Notes: generated by a model from the sequence alone, not told the origin. A stretch of 64,000 bases of DNA from Branchiostoma floridae (GCF_000003815.2 NC_049981.1:14172217-14236216); one strand, 5' to 3'. Counted from the first letter of the stretch, positions 45,801 to 59,488 are shown. Numbers and translations: made by a program.

Positions 45801-48800
45801 GAAGGGGAGGGAATAGAGAAAAGTCAGAACAGCACAGAGAAGAGGTCAGAGGTCAAGCAAATGTTCATGGCACCAATGTCTCCCTCTAAAAAAGTAGATG
45901 TATGTCTAGCAGACATTTGAATCTGTATTAAGTGTTCTATTGTACTTTGGCACTGCAAGAAGGACCAATTTTTTTCCGTTGCGACAAAAACTGGCTGATC
46001 AACCTGAAAAAAGTCGACACTTCAAATTTCTTTAATCCTACAAATAGCCAAACAACTGAAAAAGTGAGTAACATCCTGAAAACAATACTTGACCTTACTT
46101 TTTGATGTACAGTTTATTATACATGTATCAGTCCTTACTACTGGAATGCCAACAAGTTAATTGACAATGTCCAGTTGTTGCTGATTGATAAGTTGGCCTC
46201 ACTACTTTTTTGGCTAACTAATAATACACATGTATGTTACAACATACCAAGAAACTTCTAAAAAAATTACTTCAAAAATGACTTAACAAAAAGCAATGTT
46301 CTGCAATACGTCCACGACAGATAGATAATAAAAACCCTGTCAAAGTTAAACTCAAAGCTGAAAAAGTCTCCTCTCATTTGAAAACGTTACACGAGCAAAA
46401 CATTGAAAAAAGTGAACTTTATGCCATTGCAACCTCAGAAAATACATGCGCACATTGAACATATGGCGGAAACAAGGGAAAAGTAGGAAAGACAGAACGA
46501 AACACAGCCATACAGGGACAGGAACAATAAACAGCAGAAACAGCAGAAACAGACATTTAGCCTGGTTGGTCCACATCAACTGTACTACTTGGTTTGTTTG
46601 TTTGTTTGCTTGTTTGGCGAGCCTTTTTTATCAAATCAAATCAAATCAAAGCAAAGTGCTTTCCATTGAGGTTATAGGGCAAGAGCTTCTTGGACATTCA
46701 AAATAATATTGCTCTAAAACAAAACAAAAACAAATTTAACAAGCATTTTCAGTAATCTTTACTGTACAGTGTTGACTTGCATAATGGCCCCATCCCTGAG
46801 GTGTTGCCAAAAGTTTGTGTGCTAACACTGGCATGCTTTTTTTAGAGGACACGCGATGTGGAAAACCAAGTAGTACAGTTGACATTGTCAACAACAAAGT
46901 GTAACTTTTTATGCATGCATAACATAAAAACAAACCACTGCAGACAGTTCATGACCATGGCAACACATGCAAATGACAATAGCAGCAGAAATTGTAATCA
47001 CTGTTAATAACCATATTGCATACAACTCAATAATAAAGCAACAATAAATAGAAAACCATAACAGGAATTTAATAAATTAAACACAGCTTTGCTGGTTAAC
47101 AAAATTGCTGGTTTAGTGTCATATTTTCATTTCAAAAGATTTTTATTTCATTTTTGTATTACATAAACTACCTTCCCTATTTTTACATAAATAAAAAATT
47201 GACAGATAACTTAAATATATTCTTCATGAAATATGCTTATCATTAAACTTCTAAGTTGCTTTCTTATAACATTGTCTTAAAAGATCATCTGACTGTATGA
47301 TTTTCAAAAATTTTGAAAGATTTGTCTGTCTTACAAACATTGCATCCTTTAGTTATAATGGACTAGCCCATTACAATTAAATCACTTCTTGACTTAGACC
47401 ACAGGACATCAGAAATAGGGGTGGGTGGGGTGTGTTTTAATAATGTACTTACAGCTTTTTCTCTTTCTGCTTGGTCCAGGTTATGGATGCCCAGCAACAA
47501 GCTGTAGTCCATGATTTTGAAGCTCTCTAAAACCTAAACAAGAGAGTTAACAATTCTTAATCAATTCAGTCTTTCTAATCATTTCATTCTACAAAAGCAA
47601 ATAGGCTTCCAAAGGGACCTATAGCACAATTACACAACAAAAATACAAACACAAACACACACACACACACACAGACAGGCACGGACAAGCACAGCCAAAA
47701 CCATACCTCCATTTTTCATGGAGGTAATAATATCACATTATTACAACATCAAGCCCAGAGCATTATCAATACCCAGGAATTAAATAAATCCAGTCTTCCA
47801 TCATGATATGACAACTTAAGAGCATTTAAACTTCCTTTTCTGGTAGAGATTTTCTTTCTTGTCCTTGTCCATAAATTAACATCAACAGAACGAAATACAA
47901 CACAAGATGGCAATATCTGATTCATTTTAACTAGTTCACAGAAAGTTCAATATCGGGTACCTATGAAATCTATGTTTGCCACAAACTTTTAATGTGCTGT
48001 TTGATACTGGCCAATATCATCTAAGCAACAAAGAAAGACAAATGCAGCATTACATAAATCATTGTCCTCACCCTACAATCTCTAGCTATTGTCTTCATCA
48101 TTGCAGTATAGTTGTCTGAGTCCAGCAGAATTCCCTCAGTATGGTCCTCCATGAAGTCCAGATCCTTAAAACAAGGGTTGGGCTTCTGTCTTTCCGCTTT
48201 GGAGGCCTTCCTCTTGTAAGTGGAGCCCTGAATGATAGAATTGATACTTCTGAGTGATACAATATATTTTACTTTCAAATAAATAATGTCTATCAAAAGC
48301 ACTGCACAAAGATTCTGTAAGGAAATATGTTATGATACTGATTATGTTTTCTCAGTTGCTTGAGTGTCAAGGAAACCAGAATATTTAAAAGGAACAATCT
48401 AGTAACTGACAATGTCAAACAAAATCTCTATTCCTATGCTTCCTAATGCTTTTCTGTCCAAAGTACCAAGTCAAAGTTATTTCTTTAGCTACCAGAATTC
48501 ATACTATGAAATATCGAGCATGTCGAGATCTCAACCAATTTATTGAAAACCCTAGAGGTCCATCTCAGTGTGAGTGGACAAAACCTTACAGTCCGGTTAC
48601 TAACTGTACATAACTGGTATGTTACCACTGATGGCAGCTTACTGGATAAGCAAAGCAAACAAGCTCCCTACCTTTAAGTCATATCTAAGGTGCATTCTGA
48701 TGGTGGAGGGCAGCAGGTTGTTCATAACTACCAGACGGATGTTCTTCCCTCCAGACTGGTAACAGTACAGACCAAAGAACTTGGGCAGCAGGGTTCTCGG

Positions 48801-51800
48801 GTTCTGGTTTAGGTTCTGAAAAGGAAGGAAAAACAGCATTGTCATTGGCTTAGTCCTTAATATACAAATCCCATTGTCCACCCACATATTGAAAAAAAAC
48901 AAAACATAATACATGTATAGATGAACATGCAGCAACTCTGTCATTGGTCAACATCCAAATTTCTATGCTATCATTGGCTGTACTGCTAATTGTGATAGAC
49001 AGTCAGGACCTGTCTTTTGCCATAAGCACTTACAAACCTTTCGCTGTACCATGCAATTCTTACAACTTCTTGTGCTTGTACCTAAACTTCTTTGACATGA
49101 AGTCAGTACAAAAATTCAAGATTGACCAGAAATATTTCTAAAAAAAAAGATATCAAGCAATTGATAGCTGGATGGACGGATAGCTGGATTTCATAAGAGA
49201 ACGACCCTACAAAACAACTCCACCCACCATGTAATATCCCGGGAGTAGTTTTTGTAAGAAGTCGGCCTCCTTGTGTTGCACAGTTTTGACAATGAACTCG
49301 TCATCTGCAGTCAGATAGAAGAGGGACCCACTGGCACCTGGGTTGGAGAGTTCCCTCAGGGGCTCACTGCACAGAGAGATCTGGGAACAAGAGTGGAAAA
49401 AGGTTACATACAACACTTAGCATGATAAGTACACACTAATTGTAAAGTTGCAGCCAACATGGACGATAGTTTCACCAGCTTTACCCAGATTGTATGTTTT
49501 ATGTGTGTTTTAGCACCACCGGAGCTTGCAATAGTGGAAAACAAATACTCACAATTTTTTTCCCTTTTACTCAGTATGCAAAAGAAATCTTGACCTTCAT
49601 GGCCATATTAGTCATCATCCCAGGAAAACTTGGGTAAAGAATGCCCCCAAATTAGCAATTTTGGGGTAAGAATTTTATTTCATTGATGATTTTTACCTAA
49701 AATAACATTTCTACAGAAAATATCAACTGAGTCTGTCGGTCAGTGACAAGGCTCCCTTTTCTATTGGAAGTGTCCAAAAAAATTATGTCTTGAGAAGCAC
49801 TAGAGACAGTCAAATCGGCCTCAAATCATTACTCGTAAAAATGATTGAGACCTGCAGCTAGGATTTTGAAACCCACCAAGAAGTCGTCCGGCTGGATCCC
49901 GAAGAGTTGTCTGAAGAAACGGAATGCCATGGGAGCGTACGTCTTAAATCTGAAGTCTGGACAGCGGTGGGCTGGGGTCAGGTTACTGCCCTCACTGGAA
50001 ATAAAAACATCTCTGACTAGTAACACTTTTAGAAAGTTTGACTTATATACTTATGTATATCTAAGGTAAAAGATAAAGGTCCCATAGCCTTTTTGAGATT
50101 GTGGAGAGGGGAATTTAGGTACCACAGTATTGAAGTCCATCCTTCTCCTTATATCACCTTTTACCTTTCCAAACAACGTCAGGTACCCATTTTTACACCT
50201 GGATGACTGTGGAGTGAGGAAAATGGTGTCAAGTGCCTTAGTAATTTTGAATACAAGGTATGATCCCATAACCTGTTGATCCTGTGTACATGCTGTACCC
50301 AAACCACCGTCAGTGGCCGAGACCATAATGCCTTTGCAACAAGAAAATGAACATCTCATACCTCAGTTAAGTAATTCTATTTTTTTGTAATTTCATCCAT
50401 TCATTACTGAAAACATTTCCTTGATCCAGCCTAAGTCATTTTCTTACTGGCTCTGACAAGGCAACAGATTTAAAACAGGAAATGGGATAACCAATCCTGG
50501 AACCTTTGACCTAATTTCCAGTCAGTGTTGCCATCATGCTCATCTGAAAACAAGCCACTCTACTGTATAGAATAGCTACAAACACACAAGCAAACAAACA
50601 AACAGACACACTGAAAACAACACCTCCATGCACAGAGGTAAAAGACCTGTCCTTACCCAGGGAAGAAGACACTCTCCACTACTGAGAAGTCCTGGATCAG
50701 AAGGTCTCTCTCTGGTTTGGAACTCAGGCCTCCTATGGAATGTGAGATCCCCAGTTGGATTGCTGTCATCAAAGCCGACGACGTTGTCTGGAAAATGAAC
50801 ATAGAAACTCAACTTAAGCACTAGTACTAAATACTACCTCTACAAATTTGAAATGTGCGTAAAAGTCTAAAACGAAAAATGCTGCTAATACCATTCAGGC
50901 CACATTATTTTCCTTACTTTCTTCCACAAGTTTACATCATACAATCTATTCATTGCAAACCTTTTTTACTGAAACAATACAAGATATATGTAAGCACCAT
51001 AATTCTACATTCTAAAGCTATTTAAAACTGCCTGGTTCAAAATTACATCCCTTGGTTCCAAACTGTAACTGTGATTAGTGCCTAATTCAGTAATTGTTTA
51101 ATGTCATAAACATTGGTAGTGACATTTACCTTTAAACGCATTATTTAACCCCAGGAGCTTGAAACATACATGTAACACTAACAGTCCCCTCCATCTTAAC
51201 GTCCAACCTAACATGTGCGTACCCAACGTATAAACTACAGGCCTTCGTGCAAGGCACTACCTGCGACTTCACTAAATAATTCATAAAGCAAGACTATATC
51301 ATTAATTCAGAGGACATACAGACCCATCACAATTACTGCTGTGTACAGGCAAAATGCCAACTTCTAATCCAGCACTTTGCATGTTTGTTGGTCAGACTAC
51401 AGTAGTGACCCAACATCAAAAACAGATGTCCCAATGCTCAGGTATATCATGTAACTCTATACTATAAGGAACATGTATTTGTATGCATGAATGATGTGTG
51501 ACTGTAAACAAGTCATGGAATAGCTCATGTAAGGTTACAAAGTTGTAGGGGTGTGTCAACTAGTTGGGCTAGGGTTATTCCATTCTAAATTTATGGGGAG
51601 AGAGCTGTCAGAAACACTTTTTTTCAACTCCTTACTAGTAGATGATCTTTTTTTTGTTTTGAAAAACTTTCCTGCACATGAAAAAGATGACAATTTCAAC
51701 CACGCGAAGGCTAAAAAAGAGACGATCTTGTGTACATATACAATGTTTGTATACATAATATTATGTAAAACCTGAGCAATACAGGATATTTCCAAGTCTA

Positions 51801-54800
51801 ATAAAACCTTTCACTTGGATTTTTCCTTGCATTTTGTCTGACTTCTAAGAAAAAAGCATATCCCGTGACTTGAAATATTTATCAAAAGGTTCAGCTCAGA
51901 AAGCGCATCACACAGTAACAGTATTTTATATAGCAGAATTGTTAGCTAAAATGTCCCGCGTGTTACAACACACTACAGTTTCCATTTCTAACCGATTGAC
52001 TGCTTGTTTGACGTGACGTTTTGCATACACAGACTGCGACCATGGCCTGATACATGTACATTACCAGTCCATGCCTGTCCCTAATGACATCAATCATTAC
52101 AGCATAATGGTCTGCAGTACTGCATGATTGGCACCGATGACATGCCTTCATTTTCTTCATGGCAGACCAGGGAACATGAAATAGACACAGGGCTCGAAAT
52201 TCGTTTTTGGGATTAGGTGCACTGGTGAACCCAGCTCAAAAAATTGGGTGCACCCAAATTCTTTTGGGTGCACCACTTAAATTTAAGTAGAATGTCAGAA
52301 AAACCTAATAACAAAACTTAGTTACAAGCTTTCAAATTCTTAAACAACCACCATGACAGACATTTTTATTATCTTTCTAACACTTAGATGTCAAGAATAT
52401 GATAAACACTAGTATACTTGATATCTTTACATACAAAAAACCAATAGAATATTTAGGTGCACCCTGTGCACCCACTGAAAAAAATTGGGTGCACAGTTCC
52501 AATTTTGGGTGCACCTGGGTGCACATGCACCCAGTATTTCGAGCCCTGAGACATCACATCTCCAAGCAGATCTTACGACGGAAGTTGTGACATATTTTTG
52601 ATAACATCATTTCCTGTGTGCCTGACTTTACAGCAATAAAGTCTTGTACATAGTTGTACATAGGATCAATTAATGTACAATTTTTGAAACAAGCTTTACT
52701 GAGAATTTATAGGTCCGGGGACAGACTGGCTTCTCAACCAGACAACTCGCTAAGTGTTAACCCTCCCCTGCTGAAATAGCATTCTGTCAACAATATTTTT
52801 GTTGTTTTGGGAGCAGGTAGCATTATTCAGGTTAAAAGTAGGGAGGGAAGGTTGAGACTTTATTTTTTCAATAAACTACAAAAAGTACAAGCAAATTTTG
52901 AATCCTTTCTACATGTTCCTTTGAGACTTACATTATTTGAGAGCAGTTTATTGCCATGTTAAATTGTCCAGCCTTCTTGTTTTCTTAACCATTGTTTTCC
53001 CAAGACTTGCAACAAGCTAAGAAACCCTACTCCCGAGTGCTTCCAGTTTGCATGACTAGTTTTCCTAGGTCTTTCTTGCTCCGCCTCTTTCTAATCCTGG
53101 TCGGTAAACAAACGACATGCGAACATCCTGCCCGTGCAAAGAGCCTATCCTCCAAGTTTCAAGGAGTGTATTGTCCTTCTGAGCAGCGAGTCAACAACCC
53201 TGGGTAGCTTGCAGTCTCTTCAAACAGGTTTATACAAACAACGTTCTGGTACTTCTTCTGCACAGACATGTAGAAAATAGGACATGTCTGCAGGACTTCA
53301 CAAATACAACTACAAACTGGCAAAGAAAAAAAAAGACTGAAATTCTAACCATTCTGTAGTTCTCGTAATACATATCAGTAGTTTGTTTTCATACAAAAAT
53401 CAGTGATCATATTTATCTACCGCAATAGAATTTTTTCTACAATAGTCTAAAACTTTTGAAAATACTATTCAATATCGTCAAAAGCAGACTTTTTGAATTT
53501 GATCTTGTTTCTACCTAAACTTTACCTACAGTAACCTTCATTGTTTTAAAGTTTTCAGCATCCAGATGATTGTAATCAGACGCAAAGGTCATTGAACCCC
53601 GGGCCCCACACACCTATGAACAAACCTGCCGTATAGAATTAGTATAACCTTTATCTATGCTTGGGTTTCTGCCCAGAAATGTTGAGTCATATCAAATCAT
53701 GAAAGGTATGCATTTGTGACGACAAATAGTTCATTTTCCAAAAATAACCATAAGTCTGGGATCCTATCAATGGGTATATGATGATCGGAATGTTTTGGAA
53801 GAAACAGACAAATTACCCAGCTAATTACACCTTGTTGTCATGTATGCAAATATTCACCTCTGCTTAGGGTTGTAGCAGGGGGTGTAGCATGCATCATTGG
53901 AATTAAACATTTTATAAAGCAGTAAAATAATCAAACTCTGTTTTCACTGGCTAGTAGTTATAAGACTTCAGCAAGTAAAACTGTGCATAACCAAGTCTAG
54001 CCCCCGTTCTTTTGTGTGCTTTCCTAGAAAAGCTTCAGACAAGTGGAAGACAAACTAAGAGGTGCCCCTCCCACCTCCTTCCTTACCTGTGAGACCACTT
54101 TAAGATTTTGTCTAATAAATGCAAAAGTACAAACATTTCCTAGCCTTTCCAACATAAGCACAAATTGTGCTGGAAATAAAGGTAAGTATGCCTAATAGTT
54201 GAAATGATTGGCATTGTTGTGTTTGGCCTCGTTGTGTGTTTTGATGCATATCCTTCCAATGGTGTCGGATCGTTAGACATCACCAAGGTCAGGTTGTCTA
54301 AACCAAACTTTTAGATTCCGACATTGTCATACATTTCCTATCCTTTTACCTGCACAGTTACGTTGCCTGCATGTTTGACTTGGACCAGGTATTCCCCAAA
54401 AATGTATCAAAGTTTCTGCGTATGAACCATTTCCCCTTACCCTCCTCTCTAGCGTGGTTGAGCCAAACGCTGCCATTTCTATCAGCATGATTTGAGTCGT
54501 GACACTTCCCGAAATCAGGTGTAGAATCCGGAATCGTCCTAAGGTCCCCGTTCCTTGATTTCCAGACGAACATCATCATGACATTCTTTGAAAGCTCCTC
54601 GGAAAGAATATGTCCTTGAAAGCATAGTCGTCTCCTTCAATAATTCCAAGGCTTGTCGCACTAGTAAGTAACCTGTCCTGAACGTATTGTGTCAGCCTGG
54701 GGGTTGTCCGTTGTTGTGCCAGTGGGGCTGTACCATTACAATCTCAAAGGGGGTAATCCTCTTGTCTCCTAACTTCGCAGACCACCATAGACACTGTTTC

Positions 54801-57235
54801 TTTATCAATATTCCATAAGTCTGCTTCTACTGTGCTACAAGTATGACTGTAGCCCTAAAGAATATGCAAAGTCACACCCCTATAAGAGGGTGGGGAGTGC
54901 CTCAGGCTAGATGGAAAAACACCTTGTTTGCATGTTAGCTGCGGAGAGGGCAAAAATAACGGACTAACAAAGAGCGGGGTTTACACAGTGGTGTCGGATT
55001 TCGTTTCGAAGGAGGGATACCTTTCCTTGGAGTGGGGAAGGGCAGTTGGGTTTTAAATAATAACCTGAGCCAGAGGGCCTCGACAGGCATGGGTGCCCTG
55101 TGTCATCAGTGCCTGTATAAGGCCGCCTTTTCAGTATCGCCAAGGTGCAAGTGACTGTACAGCAGCCGATATTGGATTTGCCCAAGTGTAACCCTCGTTT
55201 TCGTTAGACAATTGTGATGCACGATGTAAAAGATTGATTTGAACGCTAACAAAACGCAAATAATGCCAACAAATCTGTTCTTATCTATGAAATTTGATGA
55301 GCAATCTGTAGTCTTGAGTCGCTTGCAGGCGAATTCACCAAATAAGCTTCTTACCAGCACATAATAACAATATCACCTATATAGGTCATGGCAGAGACTG
55401 TGACCTGGCAGCGGCAGTTCTATTGGTCTAGAGACTGTGATCAGAGACTTTACTTTGGATCTTTACTGATAGAATCACCAATTCTAAATTGCCATTTGTG
55501 CTGGTAAAACTGCAAATTGTAATGGTAGAGGTCTCGACAGTGACTCCAATTGTGATCTCTACCAATAGAATCGCTAATTCTACAAGATCACGATTTCTAC
55601 CCAGACATACAAATGTATATCGATAGATAGAGAGGTTCTGTATTATTGGTATACAGAAGCTTTGTCACTAACAACATTCGATCTACCAACCTTTTTGTAC
55701 GTTGTTTCTCCGGTGTCTTCATTTATCCTGCGATGGCCGATCTTCTGTTCTCTCGTGTATTTCGGCGTAACCGGTGGTTTCATCTGATCGCCCGCAACAA
55801 CATCCTTACCTTCTGTTGTTGTCATCTGAAGAAATATAGAACCATATTTGGAAGAAATTGGTTTGTATACATGGTTGGGTTGTGATTTTACGCTTCATGA
55901 ACTTATAGTCAAAGGGTTGCACAGACAGTACCATTTTGTATATAGATGATGGCATTATTCAAGATTTTCCTTTTGCTATCATTAGTATCAATATATCAAT
56001 ATTTTCTAAGTTTGTTCGTTGAATTTCATTTGCAAAGATTTTCCTTTCATCATTGAAAATTTTGCATAACAATATACTTAATTCATACAATTAAAGATTT
56101 CAATGGTCCCTTCCCCAAGTTTTTGAATGGAATAGTCCTTATATAACAAAGTTGAATTTAAGTTCAAAGCCTGGCATGTGGAATGAAATCATTTTAGGAT
56201 AAAGGTGAATACTTCTCTTCGATGCATAACCGCAGGACTTCATACACAATTTTCATAAACTGTTGACAGTACCTTTTCTTTAAGAAAGACTTAGTCTTGT
56301 GACCTATTCACATTTCCAAGAAAAGCCAATTAAAAATCACTTATTCACGGATTCGTTTGTTACATCTGTGTTCATTTTCTTGGCTTTCGCTTTTTCTCTT
56401 TAATATAATAAATTGTGACAGAAAAAATACAGATAATCATAAAAAAAGACCTTGAGTTATTTCAAAGTCTTGGAGTTATTTTTTAAAAAAACATGTAAAC
56501 ACAGGAAAAAGGAACACACACTGAAGCAGATTTAACCAATTTCTGTGGGAAACAGGCACAGGTTGTATATGCTTGGGTTGGCATGAAATTGGACTATTTC
56601 CAGCTGCTATTTACAAAATGCGGAACATCTCTCTCTGTGGAATTTTCATGGACTGTAAAAACAATCAGTAACTTTATTTCACACTTCCTTTGTCTTCTGT
56701 AAGCTGTAAATAAGAAGAAGGAAAATCAAAATCAAAGCAACTTATTTTCTGTTCCATGTGATTGAAACTGTACTAAAGATTCTAAAAGGGGAGGGGCAGA
56801 TTTTTTTATCTGTAAGAGACAAGGAATAAAATGCTATGGAAAAAGTAATGATTACTTCTAAAATGTTACAGATTATGGGACAACATAATTTTCTATACAA
56901 TGAAAAATCATAAGATAATAATCCTGATTGCCTGTTAAAATGAGGCTTCTCAAAATTGATTTCCATGAATGTCAATATGACTTAACCTTCTATTGATATG
57001 TTCCAATAGAATTGCTACAATGGTCAAAGAAAATATCATAAAATATGGATAGAAAAATGCTGAGTATATCTGCAAGTCAATGCCAAAACTTACATAATAA
57101 GATGTTGAATGTTCTCTTTAATTTTTTTTTAAACAAAATGGACTGTACCAAAATATTCTTAAGGGTAAAAGGTACTCACATCTAATGGAGCTGGTTTGGT
57201 CTTCTTCTTGATGGACAGCTTACTCACCAACTTAT
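34961..57235 (-). CDS. PIP5K1: Type I phosphatidylinositol 4-phosphate 5-kinase, 18 exons found, 5' end missing
   Basis: Exons in transcription order are 57235-57180, 55825-55691, 50787-50657, 49994-49877, 49380-49228, 48815-48672, 48227-48072, 47533-47453, 45780-45630, 44754-44635, 43978-43846, 41677-41594, 41000-40870, 39829-39623, 39244-39124, 38487-38374, 37958-37847 and 35110-34961. All junctions are GT-AG with consistent phase and give about 765 residues. The enzyme phosphorylates PI4P on the 5-position to make PI(4,5)P2 at the plasma membrane. Landmarks: [51 protein letters not shown] (nucleotide loop), [31 protein letters not shown] and an activation loop [20 protein letters not shown]. 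The loop glutamate is the type I substrate determinant. The first exon here needs one carried base, so an upstream exon with the start codon exists beyond 57235. The 49-residue last exon is the least certain. Confidence 0.9.
37130..37430 (-). repeat. SINE-like repeat
   Basis: On the minus strand a B-box-like GGTTCTGGGTTAGATTCC is followed by CTTGGCAGTATTTTGTGCTG and a body with CTTGGGAAACGCACTTTACA. These words resemble the other tRNA-derived SINEs in this window (9800, 41145, 50060). It lies in the last long PIP5K intron. Confidence 0.55.
38128..38264. repeat. Short inverted-repeat element, second copy
   Basis: TTGTGGGTAATATGTCAAAA on the left faces CACCTTTGACATATCAACCA on the right, with GGGGCCTTCA internal. 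It belongs to the same family as 34705 and 44430, and lies in a PIP5K intron. Confidence 0.55.
40870..43978 (-). CDS. PIP5K1: PIP5K exons: end of kinase domain with activation loop
   Basis: Exons 43978-43846, 41677-41594 and 41000-40870 encode [40 protein letters not shown] and [20 protein letters not shown] followed by [20 protein letters not shown]. This is the conserved C-terminal part of the PIP kinase fold. IID stands in the place of DFG. The dibasic KK and the glutamate of the activation loop, which direct membrane contact and PI4P preference in type I enzymes, are present. Confidence 0.92.
41145..41330 (+). repeat. tRNA-derived SINE copy
   Basis: It contains GGTGTCACTAGCGGACACAA and a B-box-like TGGGTACGATTCC, then CTGGCATTTTTGACTTGACG and GGAAAAAGCATTTTCCACAT. 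The post-B-box words match those of the minus-strand copy at 9800. It lies in a PIP5K intron. Confidence 0.6.
44430..44525. repeat. Short inverted-repeat element, third copy
   Basis: CTGTGGGTAATATGTCAAAG on the left faces GAGGCCTTCACCCTTGACC on the right. Same family as 34705 and 38128; it lies in a PIP5K intron. Confidence 0.5.
44635..45780 (-). CDS. PIP5K1: PIP5K exons: inserted acidic linker
   Basis: Exons 45780-45630 and 44754-44635 lie between the [12 protein letters not shown] exon and the TAMESIQGE exon. They encode a low-complexity acidic stretch: [38 protein letters not shown] and [17 protein letters not shown]. In vertebrate PIP5K1 proteins the linker at this place is short, so these roughly 90 residues are an expansion in this lineage or an optional splice form. 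Skipping both exons would shift the frame, because the flanking phases are 0 and 1; skipping only the second would keep it. Confidence 0.8.
47453..50787 (-). CDS. PIP5K1: PIP5K exons: N-terminal lobe and catalytic core
   Basis: Six exons (50787-50657, 49994-49877, 49380-49228, 48815-48672, 48227-48072, 47533-47453) encode [100 protein letters not shown] and [20 protein letters not shown]. These align almost residue by residue with vertebrate PIP5K1. At the 50657/49994 junction the codon is GGT, giving PGEGSN where vertebrates have PSEGSN. Confidence 0.95.
50060..50345 (-). repeat. SINE-like repeat
   Basis: On the minus strand GGTTATGGGATCATACC (decayed B box) is followed by a body with GGCACTTGACACCATTTTCC and TGGGTACCTGACGTTG, words shared in type with the SINE at 37130. 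It lies in a PIP5K intron. Confidence 0.5.
52188..52548. mobile_element. 361-base miniature transposon, 5-bp target duplication (AGACA)
   Basis: The ends are CAGGGCTCGAAAT and its inverse ATTTCGAGCCCTG, flanked directly by AGACA at 52183-52187 and 52549-52553. Inside, the word GGGTGCACC and variants recur near both ends in both orientations. No coding capacity. The ends resemble hAT-type termini. It lies in the 4.9-kb PIP5K intron. Confidence 0.85.
54441..54579 (-). CDS. Possible alternative first exon within a PIP5K intron
   Basis: The frame starts [20 protein letters not shown] and runs 46 codons to a GTAAGG donor in GC-richer DNA. Its phase (one carried base) does not fit the next PIP5K exon (phase 0), so splicing to that exon would break the frame. 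It could be a noncoding leader, a different gene or chance. Confidence 0.2.
55691..57235 (-). CDS. PIP5K1: PIP5K exons: N-terminal region
   Basis: Exon 57235-57180 encodes [18 protein letters not shown] and exon 55825-55691 encodes [18 protein letters not shown] through [20 protein letters not shown]. The latter joins in phase 0 to TTSSALM. Its donor is GTTGGT, a weaker consensus. The ATG at the start of the 55825 exon could serve as a start in a shorter transcript. Confidence 0.8.
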
Positions 57236-58393
57236 CTGTGGGATAAAAAAAAACAAGGTTAACACCCCTGTATTCAAGTGGTGCATTCCACAAGGTCAAG
57301 GATCTACAATGTAGACAAAACAATGCAGACACACACCAAATGTAAGTGTTAAATATATACACAGCACTGAAACAACAAATGTGGTCACTGGCAACTTTCA
57401 ATTGTCTTTTCTATAATTTTTTGTTGTTGTCAATATATTTTCATTGTTTTGTTTTGTTTTGTTTGGAAGCCACAAATTGGAATCGACAACAGCCACAAAC
57501 CGGTTTCTTGTGTCTGACCAAAAACACATTCTTGGCATTTTAATGAATAATCAGTACATTAAACCATTTTGTGTAAGACTAAGAGGGGACTAAAAGCCTG
57601 AGATCTGGGAACTACTACAAAGGCATACAATTTACAAAAGGCTGCAACACTGAGGCACACCCTACATCTACTTGAAGATGAACTACACTTGTGTCGAGCA
57701 TTAAATCTAGCTGGTACACATCCTGGCACTTCTTTGCTATGATCATCTCTTTGTATTTTTATTATGATTGAGTATCTATTCATTCATCTGTTTCATCTTA
57801 AATTTAAGACCCCTAGGTGACCCCTTCAACTTCAAAAGTCGATTTCCAAATAAAATCCAATAGGGCCTACCATACATGTTAACATTTTATATGTTACATT
57901 CAGTCAAGTAGAGACACCACGGGACAACATACCACACTGCAATGCATCATAACAAAATCTTTGTCCATTAAGTCATGATCCGAGGTCAAAACCAAAAAAA
58001 TTCAAAAGATGGAGCGGAGATCAGAGGTAAGTCACATGTGACAAACTATCTAAAAATACCAGCCTATTATACATGTAGTAAGGAATCCTGAAAAACAACT
58101 GCTCTACAATAACTGAATGATGCAACAGGAAAAGATTGCAGGCCAAGAATTGATCATGACAATAGAAAGTGTTTTAAGAACTGTGGACTGAACCAGCTTT
58201 AACTGGAAGGGAGCAGGATGTCAAACATAGATTAACTGGTACAATCCAGATGTAACCAAGAACTGAAATGTCATCAACTTTGAAATGAATATCCAAACGG
58301 TTTTGTTCTAAGTGACACAGATGAGTCATAGTCATGCCACCAGTTTCCACTGGATATGGGCCAATAGTGCAGCACAGAATTACAAGCACCATA

Positions 58394-58541
58394 CCACCTG
58401 TTTACTGAGAAACTTGGGACTGTATTTACACAAGTTAAACCTACCACCTGTTTTCTGAGAAACTTGGAACTGTATTTACACAAGTTAAAACTACCACCTG
58501 ATTTCTAAGAAACTTGGAACTGTATCTACACAAATTAAATG
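58394..58541. repeat. 50-base minisatellite, three units
   Basis: CCACCTG begins each unit at 58394, 58444 and 58494. Each continues through TGAGAAACTTGG and ACTGTATTTACACAA with a few substitutions, the third being the most diverged. Confidence 0.93.
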
Positions 58542-59279
58542 TCTTTTTTTTCATACTGTGAATGAATATTAAGATGCAAATGTATATACATTGTAGATTA
58601 GTATATACAACAAAGGAAGTTACTGCAAAACTATGGAAAAGTACTACTAAAACTAAAAGACATATACTCTAAAGCTTGAAATGTTTGCAGTGGTTTTACT
58701 CCGTCTTTCATGACCAACTCAAATGCAATACACCATGAAAAATGCATTTCCAATTAAGTTTCCTTTCTCAGAACTATGTCTCTTTTGACTGAGTCCCTTG
58801 TGCAATCTACAGGAGCCTTATCATACGTTAACATTTCGTTTGATTTTTGAAACAGTACTAAGATCTATAATCATAAATATAAGTTATAACCCTAATCTAT
58901 GACCCCCTACAGCCTATAATGCCAGTGTCTATGTTTGAATAATTCATACCTCATTTTCCCTTTACCAGGCCTATCCCTCTGTCATTGTGATGTCAATGTA
59001 TCCAGAACCAGTTATAACTGGTAGTGGGCAGCCTTGTCTCCGCAGAAGCCCAATAATTTAATATTAATTACGATAATCGGAACACACAAGACTGAGGGTT
59101 AACTTTTGTAGGCTGTGTTCAGCACTGTGCGCCTCAAAAATTGTTCTTGGCCCTATATAACTTTAGATTTAGAAATATATTTCTATAGCCCATATCCCCA
59201 ATTATCCTCTCTTTCATTATTGAAACAAATATTATTACAACAACGTTCCAAGATCAAGGTAAATTTACATATGCGTGTA

Positions 59280-59488
59280 CTGTAAATGCAGAAATGTTCG
59301 TGGTGGATTAATGTTCGCAGTTTTTGACCACTTCACCGCGAATTTAAGACCACCGCAAACATTTTTCCATAATGATACTAGTATTAGATTGCAGTCTATG
59401 GTGTTACCGCGAACTTTAATCCAATGCGAAAAGTCCTTTTTCTCGCTACTGCAAAATTAAATCCCCGCAAACTTAAATACATTTACAG
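59280..59488. mobile_element. 209-base MITE with CTGTAAATG ends and TA flanks
   Basis: The left end CTGTAAATGCAGAAATGTTC is preceded by TA. The right end TACATTTACAG is followed by TA. The interior has CGCGAA/TTCGCG-type words in opposing orientation. TA duplications and such ends fit Tc1/mariner-type miniature elements common in deuterostome genomes. Confidence 0.7.
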
